Assembly (NCBI GenBank): GCA_963920575.1
Contig: OY986973.1
Span: 4,381,054-4,445,053, forward strand
DNA from: Narthecium ossifragum
Lineage: Eukaryota > Streptophyta > Magnoliopsida > Dioscoreales > Nartheciaceae
DNA: 64,000 bases
Direction of reading: 5' to 3'
The notes under the pieces are model-generated. The model was not told the DNA's origin. It was given only the letters and a program-made list of their open reading frames with translations, and searched no databases. Position numbers and translations under genes: made by a program. Shown piece by piece: positions 32,295 through 44,340 of the stretch (the stretch's first letter is position 1; each line of letters begins with the position of its first letter).

Positions 32295-32572
32295 ACACGG
32301 GCCGTGGCGGTCGACCGTAGGAACTTGGCGGTCGACTGTCGCGAGCATTGTGTTTAAAAAGAACGTCACACGGTCGATCCGAATACTTGGCGGTCGACCG
32401 TCGCACATATTTTGTCGCACGGTCGATCCAACGAAGTTGGCGGTCGACCGTGGCACACAATGGGTCTGAAAGTTACATCCCACGGTCGATCCGAGAACTT
32501 TGCGGTCGACCGTCCAGTGCGAAGGTACGCACGGTCGACCGTCAAGAAGGCTGGATCGACCGTCATCCCCAG
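32295..32572. repeat. CGGTCGA hairpin array in Copia-2 internal region
   Basis: Five to six units between pol and ORF3 pair GGCGGTCGACCGT-type words with CACGGTCGATCC-type words. The same arms occur in the element's LTRs, but here it is outside the LTR, upstream of the ORF3 start at 32112. Confidence 0.75.
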
Positions 32573-32775
32573 AAAGTGAGTTTTGAAATTCAATTTAAAA
32601 TCATTTTTAAATCAAAACATCACAAATCTTTGCAAGCACGTGTAACTAAATATTATGAGACAAAAATCACTCATTAATCATAATATTAACTTAATTTACC
32701 AAAATTGAGCATTCAAGTAGAATATGGTATGAAAAGCAGTTAAAGAAGTGACCATACCTTTTCCTTTTAGCTCCT

Positions 32776-35427
32776 TTATTTTGGACATCCATTGGACATC
32801 CCAAGCTCCCTTAGTAGATAGAGAATTCTGTCTTCACTCAAGGGTTTAGTTAGAATATCTGCAATTTGATGTTCGGTGCTAACAAACTCAAGTGCAATAT
32901 CTCCTTTTTGTGCATGATCACGAAGGAAATGATGTCTAATTTCTACGTGCTTTGTTCTAGAATGCAAGATGGGATTTTTAGATAAGTTTATGGCACTAGT
33001 GTTGTCACATCTAATGGGCATTTTGCCTACATGAATTTCATAATCTTCCAATTGCATTTTCATCCAAAGCAATTGTGCACAACAACTACCTGCCGCAATA
33101 TATTCCGCTTCGGCGGTGGATAAAGCAACTGAATTTTGCTTCTTAGAAAACCAAGAAACAAGTGCATGACCAAGAAAGTGACATGTGCCACTTGTGCTTT
33201 TTCTATCAAGTCTACATCCGGCAAAATCCGCATCGGAGTAGCCAATTAGATCAAAAGATGATCTTCTAGGATACCACAAACCATAATTTTGGGTTCCTAT
33301 TAGATATCTAAAGATCCTCTTGACCGCAACTAAATGAGATTCCTTAGGACATGATTGATATCTTGCACAAAGGCAAACACTAAACATGATGTCCGGCCTA
33401 CTAGCGGTCAAATAGAGTAAAGAACCAATCATCCCTCTATAAAGTGTTTGTTCAACGGGTTTCCCATCTTCATCCTTGTCTAGCTTTAGTGTTGTACACA
33501 TGGGGGTTCTATAAATTTTGGATTCTACAAAATCATATTTCTTGAGTAGGTCTCTAGTGTATTTAGCTTGATTAATAAAGATCCCTCCTCGAGTTTGCAT
33601 GATTTGTAAACCAAGAAAATAATTGAGTTCACCCATTAAACTCATTTCAAACTCACTTTGCATGCATGTGGAAAATTCTTCACAAAGTTTATCATTTGTA
33701 GAACCAAAAATGATATCATCAACATAAATTTGAACCAAGAGCAAGTCTTTGCCTTTTGATTTGGTAAACAATGTAGTATCAATTTTTCCTCTACAAAAAT
33801 CATTATCCATCAAGAATTTGCTAAGCCTTTCATACCAAGCTCTAGGAGCTTGTTTTAATCCATATAAGGCTTTAGTGAGTTTGAATAAATGATCCCTCAA
33901 TTTATAGTCTTCAAAACCGGGGGGTTGTTCAACATAGACTTCTTCTTTTAGTAAACCATTCAAGAAGGCACTCTTAACATCCATTTGATATAATTTGAAA
34001 TCTTTGTAAGATGCAAAAGCTAGAAGTAGTCTTATTGCCTCAAGTCTAGCTACCGGTGCAAAAGTCTCATCAAAATCAATTCCTTCTTGTTGATTGAACC
34101 CTTTTGCAACTAGTCTAGCTTTATTCCTTGTAATTGTTCCCGATTCATCCATCTTGTTTCTAAACACCCATTTAGTACCTATAACGGGATGATCACGAGG
34201 TCTAGGTACCAAATTCTAAACTTCATTTCTTTCAAATTGATTCAACTCTTCTTGCATTGCTAGGATCCAATGATCATCCTCTAGTGCTTCCTCTATCGTT
34301 TTAGGCTCAATTTGAGATAGGAAGGCTAGATTTGCACAAGTATTCAATGAAGATCTAGTTTGGATTCCTCTTGATGGTTCACCAATTATTAATTCCTTTG
34401 GGTGCGAAGATGCATACTTCCAATCCTTTGGCAACTCATGATGTTGATCACTAGGTATAATCTCAAGAGATTCCTCAAATCTAACATTCAATTCTTCAAC
34501 ATCATTTTGGGTTTCATCCAATAAGTCTTTTGATTTGTTATTTTGGATTTCCTCATCTTTACCATTATCAATTCTATTAGGAACTAAAATCATTTCATCA
34601 AATGTCACATGCATTGATTCTTCAACCACCAAAGTCCTTTTATTGAATACTCTATAACTCTTACTTCTTCCCGAATACCCAAGAAAGACTCCTTCATCGG
34701 ATCTAGCATCAAATTTTCCAAGAGTATCCTTGCCATTGTTCAAGATAAAACATTTACACCCAAAAGCTCTAAAGTACCCAATATTTGGAATTCTTCCTTT
34801 CCAAAGCTCATATGGGGTTTTCTTCAAGATGGGTCTCAAGGTTACTCTATTTATCACATGGCAAGAGGTGTTGATTGCTTCGGCCCAAAAATACTTGGGA
34901 AGATTATTTTCACATAATAAAGTTCTAGCCATGTCTTGTAGGGTTCTATTCTTCCTTTCAACAACACCATTTTGTTGAGGGGTTCTAGGTGAAGAGAAGT
35001 TATGGGAAATCCCGTTGTCATTACAAAACTTTTCTAGAAGGGAGTTCTTGAATTCTCCTCCATTATCACTTCTAATGCATGTAATGAGAATACCTTTCTC
35101 ATTTTGGACTCTTATACAAAAGTTGGTGAATTCCTCAAAGACTTCATCTTTGTGTGCAAGGAAAATCACCCATGTGAATCTAGTGTAGTCATCTACTAAC
35201 ACAAATCCATATGAGCTACCACCTAAGCTAGTTGGTTTAGTAGGCCCAAAAAGGTCCATATGAATCAGTTCTAGTGCTCTTGTGGTAGAAACTACATCTT
35301 TTGACTTGAAAGAGGATTTTACTTGTTTTCCTCTTTGACATGCATCACAAATCTTGTCTTTCTCAAATTTGATCTTGGGAAGTCCAAGAACAAGGTCTTT
35401 TCGAGAAAGTTTGGATATTAAATTCAT
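32776..35427 (-). pseudogene. Copia-2 pol: integrase, RT, RNase H, with nonsense codon and 5' deletion
   Basis: Reading leftward, 35427-34216 starts inside the GAG-pre-integrase region (MNLISKLSRKDL, CDACQRGK) and carries the integrase catalytic segments (HMDLFGPT, IRSDNGGEFKN, TPQQNGVVERKNRTLQ). A TAG at 34213-34215 replaces the Trp codon expected after FERNEV. The same frame then continues 34212-32776 with RT ([36 protein letters not shown]) and RNase H ([29 protein letters not shown]). Protease and the His pair of the integrase zinc finger are missing. Confidence 0.9.
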
Positions 35428-37010
35428 GTAGGTCCTTGTGTTACCTTAGGAGGATGAGAAGAAGCTTTAATAAAGTTAGTCTTCTTTTGGTTGTTCACCT
35501 TCCTAGGGTTGTAGCCAATTCCTTCCTTGTTCAAAAAGTTCCTTTGGCTATCAAGGATCTCATCTAGTTTATCTCTACTCTTCACAAATTTGGCTATAGT
35601 GATTTTTAGGTCATTAACCTCTAGAGTGAGATCTCTCTTGGATTTCCTCAAGAAGATAAGTTCTCTTTGCATATCATAATTTGTATTTTTCAATATGGTG
35701 AGCTCATATTGAGTGTCCTTGAGTTCATTCTCAAGTGTGTCATTTGTGTCACAAGACTTGTTCTCTAGCATGCATTTATTTTCTTTTTCTAAAGTTTCAA
35801 TCTTATGCATGGCATCTACTTTTTCTTCTTCTACTTTCTTCAAGTCCTTACAATTAGCATAGTATTTCTTTTTCAGGAATTTGAAATCATTTGCTAAAGC
35901 ATGATAAGCATCAAAGAGTTCTTCAAATGCAAGCTCATCCTCTACCTCATTTTGTTCTTCTTCCTCATCTCCATGTGCCATTAAGCATATGTTGGCTACC
36001 TCTTGTTCTTCATCATCGGATGAAGTCTCCACATCGCTTTCTCCCCAAGTAGCCACCATTTCCTTCCTACTATTGAACTCCTTCCTTGAAGGCTTCTTGA
36101 GTTGAGGACATTCAAGCTTGATGTGTCCGGGCTTCCTACACTCATAACATATTATTTCATTTGAGTTAGAAGAAGTAGGATTATACCTTTCACCTTTGAA
36201 GAATTTCTTCTTGAAGAATTTCTTTCCTCCTTGGCGTTTGAAAATCTTTTGTATTCTCCTTGATATCATTGCCAACTCCTCATCGTCGTCTCCATCGCTT
36301 GAATCGGATGAGTCTTTGCTAGATGATTTGAAGGCAACCGTTTTCTTCTTTTTGTCTCCCTCTTCGTTGCTCCTCTTCAAATTCATCTCATAGGTCATGA
36401 GGGAACCCATGAGCTCATCTAGTGACAATTTGGATAGATCCTTGGCTTCTTCTATCGCTGTCACTTTGGGATCCCACGACTTAGGTAGACACCTAAGGAT
36501 CTTTCTCACAATCTCATCATTAGCATAAGTTCTTCCAAGAGATTCAAGCATATTTAATATGTTATTAAAACGTGTAAACATCTCACTAATAGTCTCATCA
36601 TTCTTCATGCAAAATAATTCATACTCATGTACTAGCATACTTATCTTTGACTCTTTAACCCGGCTAGTTCCCTCATATGTAACCTCAAGCTTATCCCATA
36701 TCTCCTTTGCTGATTTGCATGTGGAGACTCTATTGAATTCACTAGGGCTAAGGGCACAAAATAGAAAGCTTTTGGCCTTGGCATTAATTTGAAGGTTTTT
36801 GAGGTCAATTGGGGTGTAGTCACTCTTTGTCTTTGGGACATCTTTCCCATCAACAGTTTTGGTCGGGACATAAGGTCCATCCTCAATTACTAACCATGCC
36901 TCATAGTCCATGGATTGAACAAAGATTTCCATCTTTGTTTTCCAATAATTGTAGTTAGAACCATTGAAGTAGGGTAGCCTATTGGTAGCTTGTCCCTCTA
37001 TGTTTTCCAT
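35424..37010 (-). CDS. Copia-2 gag, truncated at the protease junction
   Basis: 528 residues with a UBN2-type gag core (LPYFNGSNYNYWKTKME, about 13-29), zinc knuckle CYECRKPGHIKLEC (about 287-300), an acidic stretch, and a long helical tail (about 370-500) typical of Sirevirus gag. It overlaps the start of the integrase piece by 4 nt. In an intact element, protease would follow; here the reading stops at TGA formed at the deletion joint near 35424-35428. The ATG at 37010 lies about 50 bp after the primer-binding site. Confidence 0.88.
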   Translation of the reverse strand: MENIEGQATNRLPYFNGSNYNYWKTKMEIFVQSMDYEAWLVIEDGPYVPTKTVDGKDVPKTKSDYTPIDLKNLQINAKAKSFLFCALSPSEFNRVSTCKSAKEIWDKLEVTYEGTSRVKESKISMLVHEYELFCMKNDETISEMFTRFNNILNMLESLGRTYANDEIVRKILRCLPKSWDPKVTAIEEAKDLSKLSLDELMGSLMTYEMNLKRSNEEGDKKKKTVAFKSSSKDSSDSSDGDDDEELAMISRRIQKIFKRQGGKKFFKKKFFKGERYNPTSSNSNEIICYECRKPGHIKLECPQLKKPSRKEFNSRKEMVATWGESDVETSSDDEEQEVANICLMAHGDEEEEQNEVEDELAFEELFDAYHALANDFKFLKKKYYANCKDLKKVEEEKVDAMHKIETLEKENKCMLENKSCDTNDTLENELKDTQYELTILKNTNYDMQRELIFLRKSKRDLTLEVNDLKITIAKFVKSRDKLDEILDSQRNFLNKEGIGYNPRKVNNQKKTNFIKASSHPPKVTQGPT

Positions 37011-37059
37011 GTCTAGAAAGGATCCTCTAAGGGTTGTTACACCACTAAATTAGAGACCT

Positions 37060-37074
37060 AGCTCTGATACCAAT
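37060..37074 (-). promoter_or_regulatory. Copia-2 primer-binding site (initiator Met tRNA)
   Basis: On the minus strand TTGGTATCAGAGC follows the LTR terminus almost directly (plus strand GCTCTGATACCAA at 37061-37073). It is canonical for plant copia elements. Confidence 0.9.
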
Positions 37075-38231
37075 TGATGGTCCAAGAGGGGGTGAATTGG
37101 ACTCTTTTCGAAAAACTAAATTGATGGAAAATTCAGATAGAAGGGGATCTAACAGCTAGAATGCTTGTAAACAAAATGAAACTTAACTATAATAGCATGC
37201 AAGCATTAACTGAAAGAAGAGTAAGAGAGATGACACAGATTTATAGTGGTTCGACCCAACTCTTGGTCTACGTCCACTTCTCTCAAGGCTCCCCTTGAGG
37301 TTCCACTACTTGCAAATCCCTTACAAGCTTTTCCTCCAAGCTTTCTGGTGCTTGGTGACCTTACAATCACAGCCACTTGCTGTTTGAACAACTCTCAAGA
37401 TACTTCTTCACACTTGAAGAAGGTTTACAAAGGTTTTAGCTCAAGGAGAATAAGTAGAAATCTTTCCTAGAACTTGCTCAAATGATCTCAATAATAATGA
37501 TAAAAGTTGCGGCAAGTTTACATGAAGAGACTACTTATAGATGGGCTTCAACCAGCTCAACAAGAAGCCCCAACGGCTCCCTGCAACTCTCCAACGGCTA
37601 GTTTTTTACTCTGCGCGCTCCTGGCGGTCGATCCGTCCATCGTCCGTCACATATAAAAAACTCAGCCTCTTTGGTCGACAGTCGATCCACGCATCGTCCG
37701 TCGCTCTCTCGGTCGACCGTCACATCGACCGTCACATCGTCCGTGAGCCTCTGTTGAGAAGATCGCTTCCCAGGGTCGATGCTCCGATCGACCGTTGCTC
37801 CTTGAGTTTTCTTCATATATGCGCCACGGTCGACCGCCGCATCGACCGTCCGTCTCTGTGAAGAAAAATGCTTCTCAGGGTCGATGCATCGATCGACCGT
37901 CGCATCTTCACATTCTTCATTAATGCGCCACGGTCGACCGCCACATCGACCGTCGCATCGTCCGTGAGCCTCTGTCAAGAAAAACGCTTCCGACGGTCGA
38001 TGCACCGATCGACCGTCGCGTCAATACGCACATGGCCAAGTGTGAAGCATTCATCACGGTCGATCCATGGATCGACCGTCCCATTCCCACGGTCGATCCT
38101 TGCATCGACCGTGAGTACAAAATAGCTTGAATATTGAATTTAATATCTCCAATTAAAGGGGTAATAAAATTATACATATATTTTATCATTTAATATATAT
38201 TGGCATCATCAAAACAAGGTTTGGATCAACA
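37075..38231 (-). repeat. Copia-2 5' LTR (right)
   Basis: 1157 bp. It contains the second hairpin array at 37620-38112. It differs from the left LTR by scattered substitutions and short deletions in the array. Confidence 0.92.
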
Positions 38232-38533
38232 CCTTTCGCAGCAGTTTTCGAGAGGGTGTCGACATTCGACCCTCGACGCCGGTGGATGGCGTGAAACTTC
38301 ATCGACTTCCGATGTACCGATCAGTTTAGGGAGATTCAACCCCTTTTAGACTTTTGGAGGGATGTGTGTATCCCTCGAGACTTTTTTGTACTAGATATTG
38401 ATATGTATCTAGAACCATATTCTCCCAGCCTGTTTGCCCATCAGTTTGGGCTTACTCAACTTTTGCCGATACCTTTCTTTACAAACCAACGACGTATGTC
38501 CGATAGATGGAAGGTTTCGAGCGCTGATGCCGT

Positions 38534-40189
38534 TGATGTCGCTCAAATGTGTCACGTACAGCGGTCGCGGTGGAATATAGCATAAGAGAGGTCGAACCCT
38601 CATAGAGACAGACAGAAAGGATCCAGAAATACAGATAATAATATATTGAAGACAATCAAGAAAGTGAACTAAACTAAATTAGATCAAAGGATTAATGATA
38701 ATATAGGATTAACTAAAGATATCAGGCTTTTGATAAGGCTAGGCTTCAGGAATCACTTCACTCGGATTTAGGTTCTTCTCTACCAACGGTTCAATCAATA
38801 CTCAGTTAAGGGATTCACATCCCAACCACCTTAACCGGAAGATATGAAACTACAACCCTAATAAAATATATAAATGTCTCTTCCTACGACTGGTTCTTCC
38901 TTTTATAGTTCTAACTTCATCCAACCAAACCTAAGAATACACGATACCGGCTGTCACTACACGCAACGCGTAGCAAAAGTTCATCGGGACAAAGCCCTAA
39001 CTCTAACCAGATCTCTAAGAATACACAATACCAACTCTCACAATCGGCAATGCATAGCAAAGATCTCACGGGATAGAGCCCCAACCTTGTCTTACCAGAT
39101 CCCTAAGAATACACAATACCAGCTGTCACTACGGGCAATGCATAGCAAAGGTCTCGCAAGACTCGGCAGGAGAATCAAAAGAGATAACTATGGGATCACA
39201 ATATCATAAAAGAAGCATGACTGGATTTATAATAATGTTTAACCACAAAGCAATCTGTGAAGATCCAATACATAAAAAGAGTTTAACAATAAAGATTAAA
39301 AACTATGAACCATTGTTGGAGAAGAAACCCTAATCCTCGCTAAATCATCCGTCCGCCATGCCCGCGGATTACTCGGCCATGGATGGAGATTCCTCCATCT
39401 TCTTCCTTTGGGAAACACCCAGAAAAGAGCCTCCAAAAACGTCCAAGAAGTCCCCCTCAAACCCTAGAAAGAGTCCTATTTATAGCCCCAAAGTCTCTCC
39501 ATCAACGGATTTGATCTAAACCGTTGATTTAATTCACTGGGAACGTCCGATCGATCCTCCTCGGGATGTTGGATCGATCGGTCTCATTGAAATCTTCAAC
39601 TTCTATTTACGCCCGAGTCCGATCGATCGGACTAAGGGAGTCGGATCGATCGATTTCGTAAAAATCCTCGGTCTCTGGCTATTTTTGAGTCCGATCGATC
39701 CAACTATAGGTGCCGGATCGATCGGACCCCATAGGAGGGATGGAGGGATCGATCGGACCATGTTCAGCCAAAAAACACATGTTCTGTCACGATTCTGCGT
39801 AGTCCGATCGATCGGCGGATCGATCGGACTTCCAGCTTATTTTCTGTTCTGCCCTTCAGACTGCGCCATCGGTACTAAAATTGCCGTAACTTCCTATAGG
39901 AAACTTGGAATCACGAACCGTAAAATTTTACAGAATCTAGACTTCAAGAGCTTTCCAACCATATATGGCACATCATCTGGTTCTTCACGAGCAGGTACAG
40001 ATTAATTTGTGAAGTTGCTCCATATACTCTTTTCAGCTTCTTTTAACCCCAATTTCCTGCATTTTCCAAACAACCATGTGAAGCAACATATAGATGTAAA
40101 AATAGTAATAAAGATGTTGACTAAGGATAATAATCTAGCAATTGAGATGGTTATAAGACTGTTCAGAGTGCAATTTCATGCACTCATCA
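38534..40189 (-). mobile_element. solo LTR A (gypsy type), minus orientation
   Basis: 1656 bp, TGATGTCGCTC...GCACTCATCA in plus reading, flanked by perfect GCCGT duplications (38529-38533 and 40190-40194). Copy I has one uninterrupted GCCGT here (about 11468). In minus orientation it resembles solo LTR B and the LTRs of the gypsy element at 47553: the segment around 39870-39990 matches AACCAGATGATGTGC...TGGAAAGCTCTTGAAG. It carries a GATCGATC hairpin cluster at 39543-39832. Confidence 0.85.
39543..39832. repeat. GATCGATC hairpin cluster in solo LTR A
   Basis: Four to five pairs of CCGATCGATC and GATCGATCGG arms, each pair enclosing a short variable centre. The pair at about 39802-39830 (GTCCGATCGATC and GATCGATCGGAC) has 12-bp complementary arms. 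Confidence 0.8.
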
Positions 40190-40360
40190 GCCGTCGAGGC
40201 TCATCAGCAGTTCCTAGTGGTTGTGTTGGAGACTACGTTTCCCGATGATGTCGATCGTTGGTCTCAGTGTTCTGAGATCTTCTCGCAATGGTGGCTGCCA
40301 TTCAAGAGTCATCTCGAGGCGTTGACAGTGAGTTGTCGCCTCGTCTGGTGGCATTATATT

Positions 40361-42011
40361 TGATAATGATGCATAATGTTATATTTTTATCCCTTAATAG
40401 TTAGTCTCTTGTGCTTATTTGGTACCTAAATACACTCATTATTATTATATTTTGATTTAGAATGCAATTGAAGTCTTTAAGTTCGAAAAGAAGCTGAAAA
40501 GAGTATATGGATCAACTTTAAAGATTAAACTGTATCTAATGATGAAGAACCAGATGATGTACCATATATGGTTGGAAAGCTCTTGAAGTCTAGTTTTTGG
40601 ATAATTTTACGGTTCGTGATTCTGAGTTTCCTAGAGGAAGTTACGGCAATTTTAGTACCAATGACGCAGTCTGGATGGCAAAACAGTAAATACTCAGGAA
40701 AGAAAGATCGATCATTTTCCCTAAAAGGATCGATCCTTTTATGCAGATAGACATGACAGAACGCATACTTTTCAGATGATCACAGAAGGATCGATTCTCC
40801 TTTCACTCACGAAGATTGAGGGAATCGCCGATGCAAAGGATCGATCTTACTCCTATCGAAGGATCCATCCTACTCTATCGAAGGATCCATTCTACTCCTA
40901 TCGAAGGATCTATCCTACTGAGAAGGATCCATCCTACTGAGAAGGATCGATCATTCCTCTTTCAAAGGATCGATCTTCCTCGGGCGTAGCCAGAAATTGA
41001 AGATTTTGATATCAAAGGATCGATCTTACACCTATGGAAGGATCGATCTTACCTTCGCAGTGAAGAAAATTAACGGTTCAGATCTAATCCGAGGATGGAG
41101 ACACTTGAAGGCTAAAAATAGTACTCTTTCTAGGGTTTAAGGGGGGATTCCTAGATACTTTTGGTTGCTACTTTCTACTATTTTATATTTTTCCTAGGTT
41201 TTCTCTTACTTATTCGAATCTTTTGAGGATTGTTCTGAATGGACTTGCGTGGCTAATTCTTGATTCTTGGTCAAGGAAACTGAAACCTCGGAATCAATGA
41301 AACTGTGAGATCTAATCTATTTTTATTGTTCAGTTTATACTTGAGTATTGAATGTTATTCTGTGATTATATTCATGATTGTCTTGTCTAACTGCTAGGAG
41401 GCCTACTAGTTTATTATTCATCGCAATCTACTACTAGGTTAGATATCAAATCCGTAATTGTTTGATCCCTCTAATCTACGAAGCAACTAGGGTTTAATGA
41501 TCTACTGCGTTTCAGAGATGGTTAGATCTTAGGATGAACGTTCGACTAAATTAAATGCAACCGCTTGTGCTTGTGTTGTTTAGCTTCATCAATCTCCCTA
41601 TTCTTAAGGCTGCTACTAGATTAAATCTATAGCACTTGTCTTAGATTGTTTAGTAGTTAGGGTTGATTAGATCGCTTGTTTCTAATTAATTATGATCGAG
41701 GAGAGATTTGAATTTAATTCGAACGGTGAATATTCATGGTATGAATTGATATATAATTGCATCAATGATCAGTTGTTAGATTTCGATGGTGGATGTTGAC
41801 TGAGACCAAGGTTTGTTCTCTTTATTCAATTCGTTTCTTCAATTTAGATTATTTATTATTTGTTTTCGTTTTACTCAAAAACCCCCCATCTTTGTTCACA
41901 TAGAACAAAACTTATACTAGACACTCTTCGTGGGATCGACTCGTACTCGCACTACTACATTTATTTTAAAGAGTATTGGTTTTATTTTTGAGTGCTCGTG
42001 ACATCACATCA
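40361..42011 (+). mobile_element. solo LTR B (gypsy type), plus orientation
   Basis: 1651 bp, TGATAATGATGC...CATCACATCA, flanked by ATATT (40356-40360) and GTATT (42012-42016). Copy I has GTATT at the undisturbed site (about 11632). It shares with the gypsy LTRs the block AGAACCAGATGATGT...GGAAAGCTCTTGAAGTCTAG and carries a hairpin cluster at 40705-41052. It lies only 171 bp from solo LTR A, in opposite orientation. Confidence 0.83.
40705..41052. repeat. AAGGATCGATC hairpin/tandem cluster in solo LTR B
   Basis: About ten copies of AAGGATCGATC or its decayed forms AAGGATCCATC and AAGGATCTATC, several separated by CTACTCCTATCG. The central copies have lost the palindromic GATCGATC core, while the outer ones keep it. 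Confidence 0.8.
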
Positions 42012-42016
42012 GTATT

Positions 42017-44340
42017 CCAATGTGTGAGTAGAGTTCCACATGCTTCAAAATATCAATTATATCTAAGCACTTCAACTATTCAAGATCACAATCCTATCCA
42101 AGCACATATCTTCCACTTATCACATAGCAATATCTGTTTTTATTTTTTTATATATATTTTTCTTTTTTCATAGATGACATGTGCAATGTAATGATCTCTT
42201 AAGCTTTCTTCATGATCCATGTAACAAGGTTCAAGCCAGTGACTCCGAAACCAGATGGTTTTAGGGCACTAAATGTAGAACACCCTTCAGACTCTAATGC
42301 TCAAATCATGAAGGCTATAAATCATAACTAGTCATCTTTTTTTCAGGAAATCCAATCGTTTTACGCGAACACCATACTGGCCAGGCACACTGCCCGGTTA
42401 CTAAATTGAAAATCCTTTTCTTTTTCTTTTCATATATTTTGCATATTCAGATAATTGCATGTGTTCATGTATTTTCTGTGATATGACATAAAACTGTAAA
42501 TCTATCATAGTGCCATGCTTAGAGTCTAATATCAACTCCTTAACATGTGAAAGTGAGCATGTGCACTAGGATATGTCAAGTTATCCTAAATCATGGTAAA
42601 AGTGTTAAAATATAGAAATAATGTCATGCATAACCAAATTTACTATCTCTTATATGGCATACAAGTATCAGAATAATTCATAAGATAAATTTCTAAAATA
42701 AACATCTTCATCAATAAATATCATAGTTTCATTCTTTTGACATATGTCAAGGGATGTATAATATCGATTATCAAAAAAAAAATTTAATCATGAAATTTAT
42801 GAATGCTAACCCCAACTTAAGCGGGATTGTCCTCAAACACGGAAATAGGTTAAGGGATAGAGATAACCTGAGGACACTTCTAATGAAACAGTAACCATGG
42901 TGATAAGTAAAACCGTATTTACTGTCAAGGTTAATCGTGGAAACCACATATGGTCGTGATGTCGTAATGCATCGCAACAATATGCATATCATAGTATAGA
43001 GACCCTGGAAAATAGTAGAAGAAATACCCTATGATTGCAATTAAGTAAAGAATATAATAAGCATGCAATTTAGAGAAAAATTGGGCAGCATCTCTTTTAT
43101 TTATTCAAGAAGCACACGAGCTGTACAAAGTTTTCATTGACATCTACTGTATGTAGATACAACCTATACTCCATAAAAATGTTAACTACTACTATACGAG
43201 CAATCTTAGGGCAACCCACATCCGGTGTCGGAGAAGATGTGCAGAGTAGGAAGATTGATTGATTGAACTGGCGGCATGTGGGATGCCACGAAATAAATAG
43301 AGGAAATCCGAATTGGAGTTCAGGTAGGAAACCAACCAGGAAAGGGACGCCGAATGGAGTAGGAATCGGAGTAAGAAGTAGTGCACAAATGGGACTCGGA
43401 TGCAGTTGCCGTCGTGCGGCCCATTGGACACGGCGGTAGGGTAGAAAAAGTGGAAGTGGAATGCCGGCGTAGATGAACGTAGGCCAGAGGACCTCGTCGG
43501 AGAAGAGAACACCACCGGCGTGAGGTGGTGAAGGGTGTGACAGAAATGTAGGGGCTTTGGGGACGATTAAGTGGAGGAGAATGTTGGAGGAGGGTCATGG
43601 AGTGGGATGAAGGTCGGAGGCGAGAAGATCCGGCGAGAGGAGATGGTGGCACACCGATCGGATGTGGAGAAGAAGAGAGGCGGTGGGGGAGAAACAGAGA
43701 TAAAGGGGGAAAATGATCGATCTTAGGGCTCAAAGCCCTAAGTCAGTCACCATCCCCTTTATATTTTTTAACGCTCCTAGCAAATGATCGATCTTACTTG
43801 ATGTGAAGATCAATCATTTACCATGTGATAGCATCTCAAGTGATCTGGTTTATAGTTTGGTGACGTGTATAAGGGAGTAAGATCGATCATTTTGGGTTAA
43901 AAGATCGATCATACTCATGTGGCATTATGTTTTGAAGGGGAGATAGAAAGATCGATGATCAAGGTATTACATTAATGATCGATCCCCTAAAACCCCCTCT
44001 CTGTCACAACTGGTGCACAAAAATGATCGATCTTTTCTAACCCCAGTCCCTGCCTCGTGGTGTTCCCGAGGATGATCGATCATCTTCCTAAGGAAGATCG
44101 ATCATCTTCCTAAGGAAGATCGATCATCCAAACTACCACGCTCTGTCGCAATGGGCACACATAAAAGATTGATCTTCAAGGTATATAAAGATCGATCTTC
44201 TTAAGACCCAGATTCTGTATAAGTAGGGTGCAAATACAGATCGATATTTTCTTCCCTAAATGATCGATCACCGTGGGAATTAATCCTCTAACCTTGTATA
44301 CATTAATACTATCCCTCCTAGGTTAAAGGTCATACAAAAG
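42017..44340 (-). mobile_element. gypsy remnant, copy II
   Basis: Colinear with 11649-13800. It shows the same decayed internal region and LTR-like part and is not coding. It retains about 150 bp (about 44105-44270) missing from copy I. The hairpin cluster spans 43711-44272 with extra GATCGATC units. Confidence 0.6.

Larger units (their letters stand above)
29187..38231 (-). mobile_element. Copia-2: Sirevirus-like Ty1/copia element with internal deletion, minus orientation
   Basis: 9045 bp, flanked by perfect CCTTT duplications (29182-29186 and 38232-38236). LTRs at 29187-30360 and 37075-38231 have TG...CA ends. Read on the minus strand, the order is 5' LTR, PBS, gag with long coiled-coil tail, integrase, RT/RNase H, an extra ORF3, polypurine tract, 3' LTR. 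A long gag with a zinc knuckle and coiled coil and an extra ORF after pol fit Sireviruses (SIRE/Maximus). Protease is deleted and pol has a nonsense codon, so it cannot be autonomous. Confidence 0.92.
28401..40360 (+). pseudogene. second PMD-type gene, copy II, in three pieces
   Basis: Pieces at 28401-29186, 38232-38533 and 40190-40360 correspond in order to 10385-11640 of copy I. They are separated by Copia-2 and solo LTR A, and solo LTR B follows the last piece. Recognisable motifs are LLSLLCFWSVEYNCFL, the ITLADVF region (28645-28670), LAEHLATSDQPIAFASLLLG, GPMWLVQLWAHAYFLN, LDIDMYLEPYSPS and WWLPFKSHL. The N-terminal part is deleted. Confidence 0.72.
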
